DNA of 64,000 nt, from NCBI RefSeq assembly GCF_014646515.1, contig NZ_BMNK01000012.1, forward strand, positions 206,873 to 270,872. The letters run 5' to 3'. Numbering within the stretch: the first letter of the stretch is position 1; each line of letters opens with the position of its first letter. The notes under the pieces were generated by a model that saw only the letters and a list, made by a program, of their open reading frames with translations, ran no database searches and was not told where the DNA came from. Positions 35,778-44,451 of the stretch are shown in pieces. A program made the position numbers and the translations under genes. Source of the DNA: Nonomuraea glycinis. Its GTDB lineage: Bacteria > Actinomycetota > Actinomycetes > Streptosporangiales > Streptosporangiaceae.

Positions 35778-36809
35778 ATGGGATGTGATCATGTGGACGA
35801 TCAATTGATTCCGCGCGGAGGCGCCACCGCAGGCGCTCCGTGCCCGAGCACGGTCCTGTCGTGGGACGGCCACGAGCTGACCGCCGGCGACTCCGCCACC
35901 GGCGAGTCGGTGAGGGTGACGCCCGCCTCCCTCTGGCTCTACGCCTACGACTCGGGCGATGCGCCGGTGACCGGGCTCGCCGCGCGCGACGCCGACGGCC
36001 TGGTCATGCTCGACCTGCCCGGCGATTGGGATCCCTCGCAGGTGCGCGACTTCGGCACGCGGGCGGGGATCCCGGTTGTACCTGGCGGCGATGAGGTCGT
36101 ACCCGGCAGCGACGAGGTCGTACCCCGCGGCGACGATCCGGGGCCGAAGCCCCGCACACTGCCCGCCGGCCGCGCGCGGCCTGAGGATCGCGCGCGGCCC
36201 GAGGATCGCGCGCTGCTCGCCGGTCGCGCGCCCGGCTGGCGGCGCCTGCACGGCCTCACCCCGCCGCGCCCACCCCGCTGGCGCACGCCGCTGATCTACG
36301 GTGTCGGGCTGGCCGGGCTGGCGCTGATGGCGTACCTCATCTCGGTGGGGGCGTGGGCCGCCTGGCGAGGGCTGACGCTGGTCGGCAGGGTGCTGATCGA
36401 CATCATCGAGGTCAAGTGGTTGGTGGTCGCCTTCAGCCCGCTGCTGCTCGCCATCCGCCCGCTCCGGGCCCGGCTACGCGGGTTCAGGGCCCGCAAGGGC
36501 GCGATCGCCGGACCGCCCGGCGGCCCCAACCTGTCGATCACTTCGACCGGCGAGCTGCACATCGACCAGGGCATGGAACGCCTGCCCGACATCCAGGCGA
36601 CCGGTCTGCTCCTCTACCGGTACGAGGACCTGACCGGCCTGTTCGTCACGGACGGTGAGAACCAGCCGCTGCACCACCTCCCCGGCCCATGGTCACCGGA
36701 CGACCTGCACCGCTTCGCCGAACGCAACCGGCTGGGGCTGGCCGTGCACCGGATCAGCCGGGAGGAGTACCTGAGCCTCGTCCGGGCGTGCCCCCGCGCG
36801 TCGCCCTGA
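35778..36809 (+). CDS. Hypothetical membrane protein with duplicated soluble domain and tandem repeats
   Basis: A 343-aa protein, not recognised. Residues about 25-95 and 250-340 look like two copies of one soluble domain: both have a LYxYD/YED strand, a GL.V segment, LPGDWDPSQVRDF against LPGPWSPDDLHRF, and a following helix. Between them are Asp/Glu/Val repeats (EVVPGGD, EVVPGSD, EVVPRGD), an Arg/Pro/Asp repeat, and two membrane helices near residues 170-235. ATG 35778 follows a G-rich stretch. It starts 44 bp after nuoH on the same strand and overlaps the convergent DUF3533 gene by 56 bp. Confidence 0.6.
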   Translation: MGCDHVDDQLIPRGGATAGAPCPSTVLSWDGHELTAGDSATGESVRVTPASLWLYAYDSGDAPVTGLAARDADGLVMLDLPGDWDPSQVRDFGTRAGIPVVPGGDEVVPGSDEVVPRGDDPGPKPRTLPAGRARPEDRARPEDRALLAGRAPGWRRLHGLTPPRPPRWRTPLIYGVGLAGLALMAYLISVGAWAAWRGLTLVGRVLIDIIEVKWLVVAFSPLLLAIRPLRARLRGFRARKGAIAGPPGGPNLSITSTGELHIDQGMERLPDIQATGLLLYRYEDLTGLFVTDGENQPLHHLPGPWSPDDLHRFAERNRLGLAVHRISREEYLSLVRACPRASP

Positions 36810-37812
36810 TCGCCGCCAGGTTGGGCCAGGTCAGGAACACCGCGCAGGACACCACCGCCCACGTCGCCAGCACCAGGAACGGCAGCGGATGCTGATGGCC
36901 GCCGAAGTAGACGGCCGTGTGCTGAGCGTTGACCGACGCGCCCGGCGGCAGCCAGCGCCCGATCGCCCCGAACGGCGAGGGCAGCAGCGGCCACGACACC
37001 GCGCCGCCGGACGACGGGTTGCCGATCAGCACCATCACCCCCCAGGTGGGCACCAGCGCCCAGCGCCCGATGAGCGTGTTGAACATGGTGAAGACCATCC
37101 CTGACGTGAACATGGTCAACACCAGGATCAGCCACGACTCCACGAACGGCAGGGACAGCGCGCCGAGCAGCCAGTCGACCACCGCCGCGATCGCGAACCC
37201 GCCCAGCAGGGCGTAGACGAGGGTGAAGCCGATCCGCTCCCACGGGCGCAGCCCGGCGGCGTGCACGGTGAGCTGGGACGCACCGAGAAAGCCGATGATC
37301 ACCGCGGCGAGCGAGATGTAGAACAGGGCCAGTCCGCGCGGATCACCGCGCTGCAGCGGCTTGAGATCCCGTACGGTCACCGGCACTCCCATACGCGCCC
37401 CCACCTGCGGCCCGGCCTCCTTGAGCAACTCGGCCACCGAGGCGCCCGCCGCCCCGGCCACGTTGAGCCGCGCCCGCCGCCCCTCCACCTGGATGACGCC
37501 GAACACCTGCTGCTCCTCGACCGCCTCGACCGCCGCCTCGAAGGTGGGGAAGTTCCGCAACTCCAGCGCCGTCCGCAGCGCGCTCTCCATCCCCGCCACG
37601 AACGCCGCCCGCTGCACCGGCCCACTGCTGCCCACGACCGCCAAGGGGATCTGATGCGGCGTCGGATTCGCCATCGCGTAGGTGTACGAGCCCGCGAACG
37701 TCCCCGCGCCGATGGCGACGATGAACACCAGCACGGTCGCCGGCAGGAACGGCGAGCTCCGGAACGCCGACCAGAGCTCTCGCGGTTTCCTGCGGGGCGT
37801 CAGTGTGGACAT
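36754..37812 (-). CDS. DUF3533/YhgE-Pip-like ABC-2 membrane protein
   Basis: A 352-aa protein with one N-terminal helix (LPATVLVFIVAIGAGTFAG), an extracytoplasmic domain of about 130 residues, and five or six helices at the C-terminus containing SAWL-like small-residue patterns. This is the layout of DUF3533 and YhgE/Pip proteins related to ABC-2 permeases. These are often linked to resistance or secretion (ESX/phage receptor in other phyla). It is divergent from the ABC-transporter operon and shares with it a region carrying a 24-bp palindrome. Confidence 0.65.
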   Translation of the reverse strand: MSTLTPRRKPRELWSAFRSSPFLPATVLVFIVAIGAGTFAGSYTYAMANPTPHQIPLAVVGSSGPVQRAAFVAGMESALRTALELRNFPTFEAAVEAVEEQQVFGVIQVEGRRARLNVAGAAGASVAELLKEAGPQVGARMGVPVTVRDLKPLQRGDPRGLALFYISLAAVIIGFLGASQLTVHAAGLRPWERIGFTLVYALLGGFAIAAVVDWLLGALSLPFVESWLILVLTMFTSGMVFTMFNTLIGRWALVPTWGVMVLIGNPSSGGAVSWPLLPSPFGAIGRWLPPGASVNAQHTAVYFGGHQHPLPFLVLATWAVVSCAVFLTWPNLAAIRATRGGTPGRGSGTPPG

Positions 37813-37975
37813 CGATCACCGTGGTCCGTCGTACCGTTCCGCACATCTGCCGCATACCCGGCAGCGCCCGGCCGGGACGCGGCCGGCCGTCAAGGAAACG
37901 TCAAGCGGCCCCCCAGGCCCGCGCCCATCCGCGAAGGACACACGCTCTTTGAAGGGACGGTGCGGTCTCTGCCGT

Positions 37976-38017
37976 GGTTGATGCGGATCGGCAGGCATCA
38001 ACCGATCGGTTGATGCC
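37976..38017. promoter_or_regulatory. Perfect 24-bp palindrome with an extra half-site
   Basis: 37994-38017 is a perfect inverted repeat: GGCATCAACCGA followed by its exact complement. An extra half-site GGTTGATGC lies at 37976-37984. It is in the 271-bp divergent space between the DUF3533 gene and the ABC operon, 67 bp before the ABC start, and looks like a dimeric repressor or response-regulator operator. Confidence 0.7.
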
Positions 38018-38083
38018 GGAATCGACCATCTCGCTCTCCGCCCGGACGATCCGTCATCCCCGCCCTCGCGCGATTCTCAAAGC

Positions 38084-38851
38084 ATGTCAACCCACCGGGA
38101 GCCCGCCCTCCGTACCACCGGACTCCGCAAAGCCTTCGGCGACCACCTGGCGGTCGACGACATCCACCTCACTGTTCCCGCCGGATCCTTCTACGGCCTG
38201 GTCGGCCCTAACGGCGCCGGCAAGACCACCACCCTGGCCATGGCCGTCGGCCTGCTCCGCCCCGACGCCGGCCGCGCCGAGATCTTCGGCGTGGACGTCT
38301 GGCGCGACACCGTCCAGGCCAAGGGACTGATCGGCGTGCTGCCCGACGGCAACGCCATGCCGGAACGGCTCACCGGCCGCGAGGTCCTCACCTACCTCGG
38401 CCTGCTGCGCGGCCTGCCCCCCACCGTCGTCGCCGAGCGCACCGACGAACTCCTCCAGGTCCTCGAGCTCGACTCCGCCGAGCGGACCCTGGTCATCGAA
38501 TACTCCACCGGCATGCGCAAGAAGATCGGCCTGGCCGTCGCCCTCCTGCACGCGCCTCGCCTGCTCGTCCTGGACGAGCCCTTCGAGGCCGTCGACCCCG
38601 TCTCCGCGGCCACGATCAAGACCATCCTGCGCAGGTTCGCGGGCAACGGCGGCTCGGTGATCATCTCCAGCCATGTCATGGCCCTCGTCGAGCAGCTCTG
38701 CGACCACGTGGGCGTCATCTCCGACGGCCGCGTCGTAGCCGCTGGGTCGCTGGCCGACGTACGCGGCGCCGGAACCCTGGAGGATGCCTTCGTCGACCTC
38801 GTCGGCGCCCGCACCGGAGGAACGGAGGGGCTGGCATGGCTCACCTCCTGA
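38084..38851 (+). CDS. ABC transporter ATP-binding protein
   Basis: A 255-aa ABC-2-type ATPase. Walker A is GPNGAGKTTT near residue 42, the signature is YSTGMRKKI near 140 (rather than LSGGQ), and Walker B is LLVLDEPFEAVD near 163, with SSHVMALVEQL as the switch region. It energises the permease encoded next, which it overlaps by 16 bp. With the downstream kinase/regulator pair this resembles drug- or peptide-resistance exporters. Confidence 0.9.
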   Translation: MSTHREPALRTTGLRKAFGDHLAVDDIHLTVPAGSFYGLVGPNGAGKTTTLAMAVGLLRPDAGRAEIFGVDVWRDTVQAKGLIGVLPDGNAMPERLTGREVLTYLGLLRGLPPTVVAERTDELLQVLELDSAERTLVIEYSTGMRKKIGLAVALLHAPRLLVLDEPFEAVDPVSAATIKTILRRFAGNGGSVIISSHVMALVEQLCDHVGVISDGRVVAAGSLADVRGAGTLEDAFVDLVGARTGGTEGLAWLTS

Positions 38852-40653
38852 CCCCCGGCCCAGCCGCATCGGCACAGCACATGATCCGCATGCGGCTGGC
38901 GCTCATGCGCAACTCCCTGCGCGGCGACAACGCCGCCAACCTTTACATCGGCGTCTCGACCGGGCTGATCCTCGCCTTCGGAACGATCGCCGTCGCCGTC
39001 CTGTGGCCCGCCTACCTGCCCCTCACCCTGGCCGCGTGGCTCTCCGGCTGGGTCTTCGGCCCCATCTTCATCGGGGGCAGCGAGGCCCTCCGCCCCGAAT
39101 ACTTCTCCATGCTCCCGGCCAAGCCAGGCCGGATCGCGGTGGCACTGCTCGCCGGAGCCTTCGCGGGCCCCGCACCAGCGGTGAATCTCATCGCCCTGCT
39201 GTCCCTGCCCGTGTACGGCTGGCGCTTCGGCCCGGCCGGAGTGCTCATCGGCCTGGCAGCAGCCGTCACCACGCTCATCACCATGGTGATGATCTCCCGC
39301 GTCATCGTGGCGCTCATCGGCCTGTTCGTCAGATCCCGCGCCACCGCGGCCGCCGTCGGCATCGGGGCCGGCACCGCCATCGCTCTGTGCAGCAACGGCT
39401 GGGCACCCGTCGCAGCTCTGGGCGGCACCGACACCACCGCCTGGTCCCAGGTGGTGCTCCGCGTCCTGCCCTCCGGATGGGGTGTGGCCGCCGTCGAAGC
39501 CCCCTGGCCTCTCGCCCTCGCCATCCTCGTCGCCGGCACCGGCATGATCGTCCTCCTTCTGGCCGTCTGGGCCGGCCTGCTGTCGCGGCGGGTCGTCTCG
39601 GCCGCACGCGGCGGTGTGCCGCCCCGCCGCGGCACGCCCCGGCCCTTCCCCATCACCAGCGGTGCCCGCATCGCCGCCGCCAAGGAACTGCGCGCCTGGT
39701 GGCGCGACCTCGTCCGCATCCAGCTCCTCGCCACCGCCTTCTCCTTCGCCCTCGTCTTCCCTCTCCTGCTCGTCACCATCGACGTCTGGATCATGGTCCC
39801 CTTCACGGGACTCGTCGCGATCGTGATGGCCGCCGCGTCCTCGGCCAACCTCTACGGCTCCGACGGGACCGCCCTCTGGCTCACTCTCATGACCCCCGGG
39901 GCGGAGCGCGCCGACGTCCGCGGCCGCCAACTGGCCTGGCTCCTCATCGTCGGCCCAGCCGCGGTCGTCCTCTCCCTGGCCGGCACCCTCGTCAGCGGCG
40001 AAGCGTGGGCTTGGCCGTGGGTACTCGGCCTGCTCCCCGCTCTGCTCGGCGGCGGCGCCGGGGTCATCGTCCTGCTCGCCGTGACCTCGCTCGTCCCCGG
40101 GACCGATCCCCACAAGCGCGGCGGCAATCCCCTCAGCACCGGCGCTGACGAAACCGCCGAAACCAGCCTCGCCTGGCTCGTGCTCGTCGCCGTCCCCGCC
40201 ACCGCCCTGCCTGCGGCCGGCGCCATCCTCCTCCACCCCTGGGCCGGCATCGCCACCGGTGTGCTGACCGGCGCCCTAAGTGCCTGGGGACTCGGCAAGA
40301 TCGCCTACCGCAGGCTCGAGAACCACGGGATCGATCTCCTCAACCTCATGAAGCACGGCCCGGCACCCCAGGCCGACAAACCCACCACCGCCGATCTCCC
40401 CATCCAGCATCGCATCGGCGTCACGATCAGCTACGCCATCGCCTGGCTTCCCCTGTTCCCTCAGGGACTCGCGCCCATGGTCATGAAGATCCTCGGCATC
40501 GAGGATCGCGTATGGTTCCTCGCCCTCCATCTCCCGCCGATCTGGCAATGGCCCACAATCATTTTCATGATCGCCCTAGGGCTGCTCATGTACGGCTACG
40601 CCATCCTGATCCCCATCCGCCTAAGCTCGTCCTCATCGGTTACCACCAGCTGA
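38836..40653 (+). CDS. ABC transporter permease
   Basis: A 605-aa integral membrane protein with roughly 12-14 hydrophobic helices in groups (residues about 40-90, 115-175, 205-245, 295-345, 370-420 and 450-605). It is long for an ABC-2 permease and could represent two permease halves joined. The ATG overlaps the ATPase gene. It is followed by a histidine kinase after 27 bp. Substrate unknown; context favours an exported toxic compound. Confidence 0.8.
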   Translation: MAHLLTPGPAASAQHMIRMRLALMRNSLRGDNAANLYIGVSTGLILAFGTIAVAVLWPAYLPLTLAAWLSGWVFGPIFIGGSEALRPEYFSMLPAKPGRIAVALLAGAFAGPAPAVNLIALLSLPVYGWRFGPAGVLIGLAAAVTTLITMVMISRVIVALIGLFVRSRATAAAVGIGAGTAIALCSNGWAPVAALGGTDTTAWSQVVLRVLPSGWGVAAVEAPWPLALAILVAGTGMIVLLLAVWAGLLSRRVVSAARGGVPPRRGTPRPFPITSGARIAAAKELRAWWRDLVRIQLLATAFSFALVFPLLLVTIDVWIMVPFTGLVAIVMAAASSANLYGSDGTALWLTLMTPGAERADVRGRQLAWLLIVGPAAVVLSLAGTLVSGEAWAWPWVLGLLPALLGGGAGVIVLLAVTSLVPGTDPHKRGGNPLSTGADETAETSLAWLVLVAVPATALPAAGAILLHPWAGIATGVLTGALSAWGLGKIAYRRLENHGIDLLNLMKHGPAPQADKPTTADLPIQHRIGVTISYAIAWLPLFPQGLAPMVMKILGIEDRVWFLALHLPPIWQWPTIIFMIALGLLMYGYAILIPIRLSSSSSVTTS

Positions 40654-40680
40654 AACCCCGTCCGTACCCGAGCGGAGGGC

Positions 40681-41898
40681 ATGCCCCGGATGAACGACCC
40701 CTTCCCACTCTCCCCTTGGGAACGACGCTTCGAGAACGTCGTCGAGATCATCCCCTACGTCACCCTCGCCGCTTCCCTCGTCATCAGCCTGGCCTCACCC
40801 GACCAGCCCGCAGGCGGGATCCCCCGCACACTCGGGTTCACCGCCCTGGCCCTCGTCTGGAATGCCGGCGCCCGCACGCTCCTCCCCGTCGCCGTGCGCC
40901 AGCGGCGGGTCGCCATCACCGTGCACTTCGTCGGTGTCCTGGCCACCGCCGCGCTGCTGGCCTTCCACGACCCGATCTTCATCATCTACTGCATCTCCGG
41001 CTTCTTCCTCGCCGCCAACTTCGCTCCCTCCAAGTGGACCTTCGCCGCCGTCGCCGCCACCTCCTTCGTCCTGTACGGATCGACGCTCGACTGGGCACAG
41101 GCCACCATCCAGCTCATCACCTTCTACCTGGCGATCATCGTCGTGCAGACCGTCGCCATCGGCGGCGGCTCCATCGCAGGCATCAAGATCGAGGACCGGC
41201 AGCGCAAATACCGGAAAGCAGTCAGCGATCTTCAGACCGCCATGGAGGAGAACGCCAACCTCCACGCCCAGCTCCTCACCCAAGCCCACCAGGCCGGCAT
41301 CCTCGACGAACGCCAGCGCATGGCACGCGAAATCCACGACACCCTCGCCCAAGGCCTCACCGGCATCATCACCCAGCTACGCGCCGCCCAACGCGTCAAG
41401 GATTCCGGCACCCACCTCCAACGGGCGCTCAACCTCGCCGAGGACAGCCTCACCGAAGCCCGCCGCTCCGTCTCCGCCCTCCAGCCTCACCAGCTCGAGG
41501 ACGCCCACCTCCCCGAAGCCATGACCACCCTGGCCCGCGAGTGGACCCAGACCACCGGCGTCGACCTCCACGTCGAAGTGACCGGCGACCGCGTCCCCCT
41601 CAGCCCCGCCATCGAGGTCACCCTCTTCCGCGTCGCCCAGGAAGCCCTCGCCAACGTCGCCAAACACGCGGCCGCCACCCGAGCCGGCCTCACCCTCTCC
41701 TACACCGGCGCCGTCGTCCTTCTCGACATCCGCGACAACGGCACCGGCATCCACAACCCCAACGGCAAAGGATTCGGACTCAGCAGCATGAGACAACGCG
41801 TCCGCGGCGTCGGCGGCTCCCTCGAAATCGAGAGCACGCCCGGCGAGGGCACCGCCGTCAGCGCCACCGTCCCCGCGCTCCGTGGAGACCAACGGTGA
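40681..41898 (+). CDS. NarL/DesK-type sensor histidine kinase
   Basis: A 405-aa kinase. Five or six membrane helices fill residues about 20-170 and form a compact sensor with little outside the membrane. The HisKA_3 dimerisation helix with phospho-acceptor His is AREIHDTLAQGLTGIITQL near 220. HATPase_c follows (ALANVAKHAAATRAGL N-box, DNGTGIHNPNGKGFGLSSM G-box). GTGA overlap couples it to the response regulator. It probably controls the ABC operon in which it lies. ATG 40690 is an alternative start. Confidence 0.9.
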   Translation: MPRMNDPFPLSPWERRFENVVEIIPYVTLAASLVISLASPDQPAGGIPRTLGFTALALVWNAGARTLLPVAVRQRRVAITVHFVGVLATAALLAFHDPIFIIYCISGFFLAANFAPSKWTFAAVAATSFVLYGSTLDWAQATIQLITFYLAIIVVQTVAIGGGSIAGIKIEDRQRKYRKAVSDLQTAMEENANLHAQLLTQAHQAGILDERQRMAREIHDTLAQGLTGIITQLRAAQRVKDSGTHLQRALNLAEDSLTEARRSVSALQPHQLEDAHLPEAMTTLAREWTQTTGVDLHVEVTGDRVPLSPAIEVTLFRVAQEALANVAKHAAATRAGLTLSYTGAVVLLDIRDNGTGIHNPNGKGFGLSSMRQRVRGVGGSLEIESTPGEGTAVSATVPALRGDQR

Positions 41899-42515
41899 TC
41901 CGCCTTCTCATCGTGGACGACCACCCCATCGTCCGCGACGGCCTGCGCTCTGCCTTCGAAGCCGAACCCGACATCGATGTCGTCGGCGAAGCCGCCAACG
42001 GCCGCGACGGCATCGAACGCGCCGCCGCACTCGAGGTCGACATCGTCCTCATGGACCTGCGCATGCCAGAAATGGACGGCGTCAGCGCCATCACCGCCCT
42101 ACGCCACTCCCACCCCCGCATCAAGACCCTCGTTCTGACCACCTTCGACGGCGACTCCGACGTCCTGCCCGCCATCGAAGCCGGCGCCACTGGCTACCTC
42201 CTCAAGGACGCCCCCACCGACGAACTCCTGCGCGCCGTCCGCGCCGCGGCCGCCGGCGAGCCGGTCCTGTCCCCGTCCGTCGCCAGCCTTCTGATGGGCC
42301 AGGTACGCAGACCTGTCAAGGCTGCCCTCACCGACCGCGAACTCCAGGTCCTCGCCCTCGTGGCCGACGGTGCCTCCAACCGTCAGGCGGCCGCCAAGCT
42401 CTTCATCAGCGAGGCCAGCATCAAGACACACCTGCTGCACATCTACGACAAACTCGGCGTCCGCGACCGCGCCGCGGCCGTCGGCGAGGGTTATCGACGA
42501 GGTCTGCTCAGCTAG
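41895..42515 (+). CDS. LuxR/NarL-family response regulator
   Basis: A 206-aa regulator. The receiver has LLIVDDHPIVRDGLR with acidic pair, VLMDLRMPEMDG with the phospho-Asp at about residue 53, LTTFDGD and LLKDAP. The C-terminal LuxR-type helix-turn-helix is TDRELQVLALVADGASNRQAAAKLFISEASIKTHLLHIYDKLGV (residues about 145-188). GTG 41895 overlaps the kinase stop. It may bind the palindrome at 37994-38017 upstream of the ABC operon. Confidence 0.9.
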   Translation: MIRLLIVDDHPIVRDGLRSAFEAEPDIDVVGEAANGRDGIERAAALEVDIVLMDLRMPEMDGVSAITALRHSHPRIKTLVLTTFDGDSDVLPAIEAGATGYLLKDAPTDELLRAVRAAAAGEPVLSPSVASLLMGQVRRPVKAALTDRELQVLALVADGASNRQAAAKLFISEASIKTHLLHIYDKLGVRDRAAAVGEGYRRGLLS

Positions 42516-42541
42516 TCGGCCAACAGCCCACTTCCACACAG

Positions 42542-42590
42542 CCACCCGCCCACCCGCTTACCCGTTTACCCGCCTACCCGCCTACCCGTG
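42542..42590. repeat. Degenerate CCTACCCG/CCCACCCG tandem repeats
   Basis: Six or so imperfect 7-9 bp copies of an ACCCGCC-type unit lie just after the response-regulator gene and before the leader-peptide repeats. Purpose unknown; possibly slippage-prone sequence. Confidence 0.6.
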
Positions 42591-42648
42591 GGAACGCTGC
42601 AGGTGGCCGTGCTATGGGGGGAAGCTCAAGCGCTGCTGAGGTGGGCGC

Positions 42649-42747
42649 GTGAACTGGGATGTGGTGCTGGGCGGTCTGCCGCAACGCTGCTGAGGTGGGC
42701 GTGTGAACCGGGAAATGGTGTTGCGTGATCTGCTGCAGCGCTGCTGA
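42649..42747 (+). promoter_or_regulatory. Two tandem 54-bp leader-peptide modules before the GNAT gene
   Basis: Two consecutive mini-ORFs, 42649-42693 (MNWDVVLGGLPQRC) and 42703-42747 (MNREMVLRDLLQRC), each end in TGCTGA. The TGA overlaps GAGGTGGG, which is then the ribosome site for the next GTG 9 bases on. The third GTG, at 42757, starts the GNAT gene with MNRDVVLEMF. The modules are exact 54-bp duplications of the gene start, in frame, and a decayed fourth copy precedes them from about 42592. The layout predicts termination-reinitiation coupling. Confidence 0.65.
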
Positions 42748-42756
42748 GGTGGGCGC

Positions 42757-43566
42757 GTGAACCGTGACGTGGTGCTGGAGATGTTCGACCGTCAACTCCG
42801 GCGGGAGGCCCGGTCCGCCGGCGCCGGAGATCGGGTCGAGCGGACGGGCGACGTGGTGCGGCACCTCTCCACCGGTGACGGCTCCACCGGTGACGGCTGG
42901 GCCACCGTCGTCTGGTCGGACCTCGACGCCGCCACGGCGGACGCGGCGATCGCCGCGCAGGTGCGCCACTTCACCGACCTCGGCCGCGAGTTCGAATGGA
43001 AGCTGTACGCCCACGACCAGCCGGCCGACCTCGCCGACCGGCTGGCGGCGGCCGGCTTCGTGCCCGAGCCCGCGGAGACCCTCATGGTCGCCCAGGTGCC
43101 GGACCTGCCGACCGGTATCGACCTCCCCGAATCCGTCCAGCTCCGCCCGGTGACCACACCCGCGGACGTGGATCTCCTGAGGGACGTGCACGACCAGGCG
43201 TTCGGCACCGATTTCAGCGGCCTGCGAGAGAGCCTGCTCACCCAGCTCGCCGCCGACCAGCTCATCGCCGTCCTCGCCATGGCCGGCGACATCCCGGTCA
43301 GCGCCGCCCGGATGGAACTCCACGCAGGCACGGACTTCGCCAGCCTCTGGAGCGGCGGCACCGTACCGGCCTGGCGCGGCAAGGGCATCTACCGAGCCCT
43401 GGTCGCCTACCGCACCCGCATCGCCGCCGAACGCGGCTACCGCTACCTCCAGGTGGACGCCTCCGACGACAGCCGCCCCATCCTCCAACGCCTCGGCTTC
43501 CTCCCCCTGACCACAACGATCCCGTACGTATACCGCCGTTCACCGATTTTCATAGATCGTCAGTGA
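42757..43566 (+). CDS. GNAT-family N-acetyltransferase
   Basis: A 269-aa protein whose C-terminal GNAT domain begins near residue 125 (VQLRPVTTPADVDLLRDVHD). VPAWRGKGIYRALVAYRTRIA near 205 is the acetyl-CoA motif A loop (normally RGxGIG/A), and YLQVDASDDSRPILQRLGF is the final strand. The first 120 residues are a less conserved partner domain. It acetylates an unknown amine. Its start region is repeated three times upstream, so the GTG at 42757 is fixed by the repeat pattern and by GAGGTGGG. Confidence 0.8.
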   Translation: MNRDVVLEMFDRQLRREARSAGAGDRVERTGDVVRHLSTGDGSTGDGWATVVWSDLDAATADAAIAAQVRHFTDLGREFEWKLYAHDQPADLADRLAAAGFVPEPAETLMVAQVPDLPTGIDLPESVQLRPVTTPADVDLLRDVHDQAFGTDFSGLRESLLTQLAADQLIAVLAMAGDIPVSAARMELHAGTDFASLWSGGTVPAWRGKGIYRALVAYRTRIAAERGYRYLQVDASDDSRPILQRLGFLPLTTTIPYVYRRSPIFIDRQ

Positions 43567-43598
43567 TTCGCTGGGTGCCGGTCGCGACCGCGGCGCGT

Positions 43599-44309
43599 TC
43601 AACCGTGCTGGTTGCCTGGGCCGGGCTTCTTCCCGCGGCGGCGGCCGGGCAGGGGCGGGTGAGCGATCTGCCCCATGACGTCACGCGGCTTCAACTCCAG
43701 TCCCACGGGCAGGTTCCAACCTCGCCGGTAGGCAACCAGTCGCAGGAGGGTGCCCGCCAGGATGCCCAGCACGGTGCCGACCACGGTAGGCGCGCCCAGA
43801 CCGGAGCACACCACCTGGACCGCGGCGACCAGAACGGCTACCGACGCGTACAGACCGTTGCCGCCGAACACTGCCGGGACGCGCTGCACCAGCAGGTCGC
43901 GGGTGGCCCCGCCACCGACGGCCGTGATGGTGCCCAGCAGGATGGCGGGCAGCCAGCCGAGCCCGGCCGCCAGTGTGCGTTGCGCCCCGGCGGCGGCCCA
44001 CACGCACAGCGCGATCGCGTCCAGCACGTAGAAGACCCGGTTCCAGTCCTCTTCGGTGAACTTCAGCAGGAACGCCAGCCCGGCTCCGGCCAGCGCGATG
44101 GGGATGTACAGGGGGTTGGTCAGGGCGAGCGGCGGCCCATGCTGCAGCAGCACGTCGCGAATCAGCCCGCCGCCCAGCCCGGACACGGTTCCGATCATGA
44201 TGTACCCGAACAGGTCCATCTCCCGCCTGCGCGCCACCGAACCGCCGAGCAGGGCGTTGATGAACACCCCGATGAGGTCGAGCACGGTCGTGATCGTTTC
44301 GATCCGCAC
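43599..44309 (-). CDS. TRIC-type/UPF0126 membrane protein (YadS/YicG family)
   Basis: A 236-aa protein with about seven membrane helices as two repeats, each with a glycine-rich loop before Arg-Asp: TVSGLGGGLIRDVLL and TAVGGGATRDLLVQ. This is the signature of bacterial TRIC-like channels (UPF0126), trimeric cation or glycine-related channels. The C-terminal tail is basic (PLPGRRRGKK). It is convergent with the GNAT gene and divergent from the amidohydrolase. Confidence 0.85.
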   Translation of the reverse strand: MRIETITTVLDLIGVFINALLGGSVARRREMDLFGYIMIGTVSGLGGGLIRDVLLQHGPPLALTNPLYIPIALAGAGLAFLLKFTEEDWNRVFYVLDAIALCVWAAAGAQRTLAAGLGWLPAILLGTITAVGGGATRDLLVQRVPAVFGGNGLYASVAVLVAAVQVVCSGLGAPTVVGTVLGILAGTLLRLVAYRRGWNLPVGLELKPRDVMGQIAHPPLPGRRRGKKPGPGNQHG

Positions 44310-44451
44310 AGGCAGAGCGTAGAGTGCGCTGCGGCCGCGGGCGGTGAGGCAGCAGGGGATGTTGCCGAAGCTCTTGTCATGGCGTGACCCGATCGAGCGG
44401 GTCCGTCGGAAACATCTCTGAACATCGCCATCATCTGAACGGGAGCGGCCG

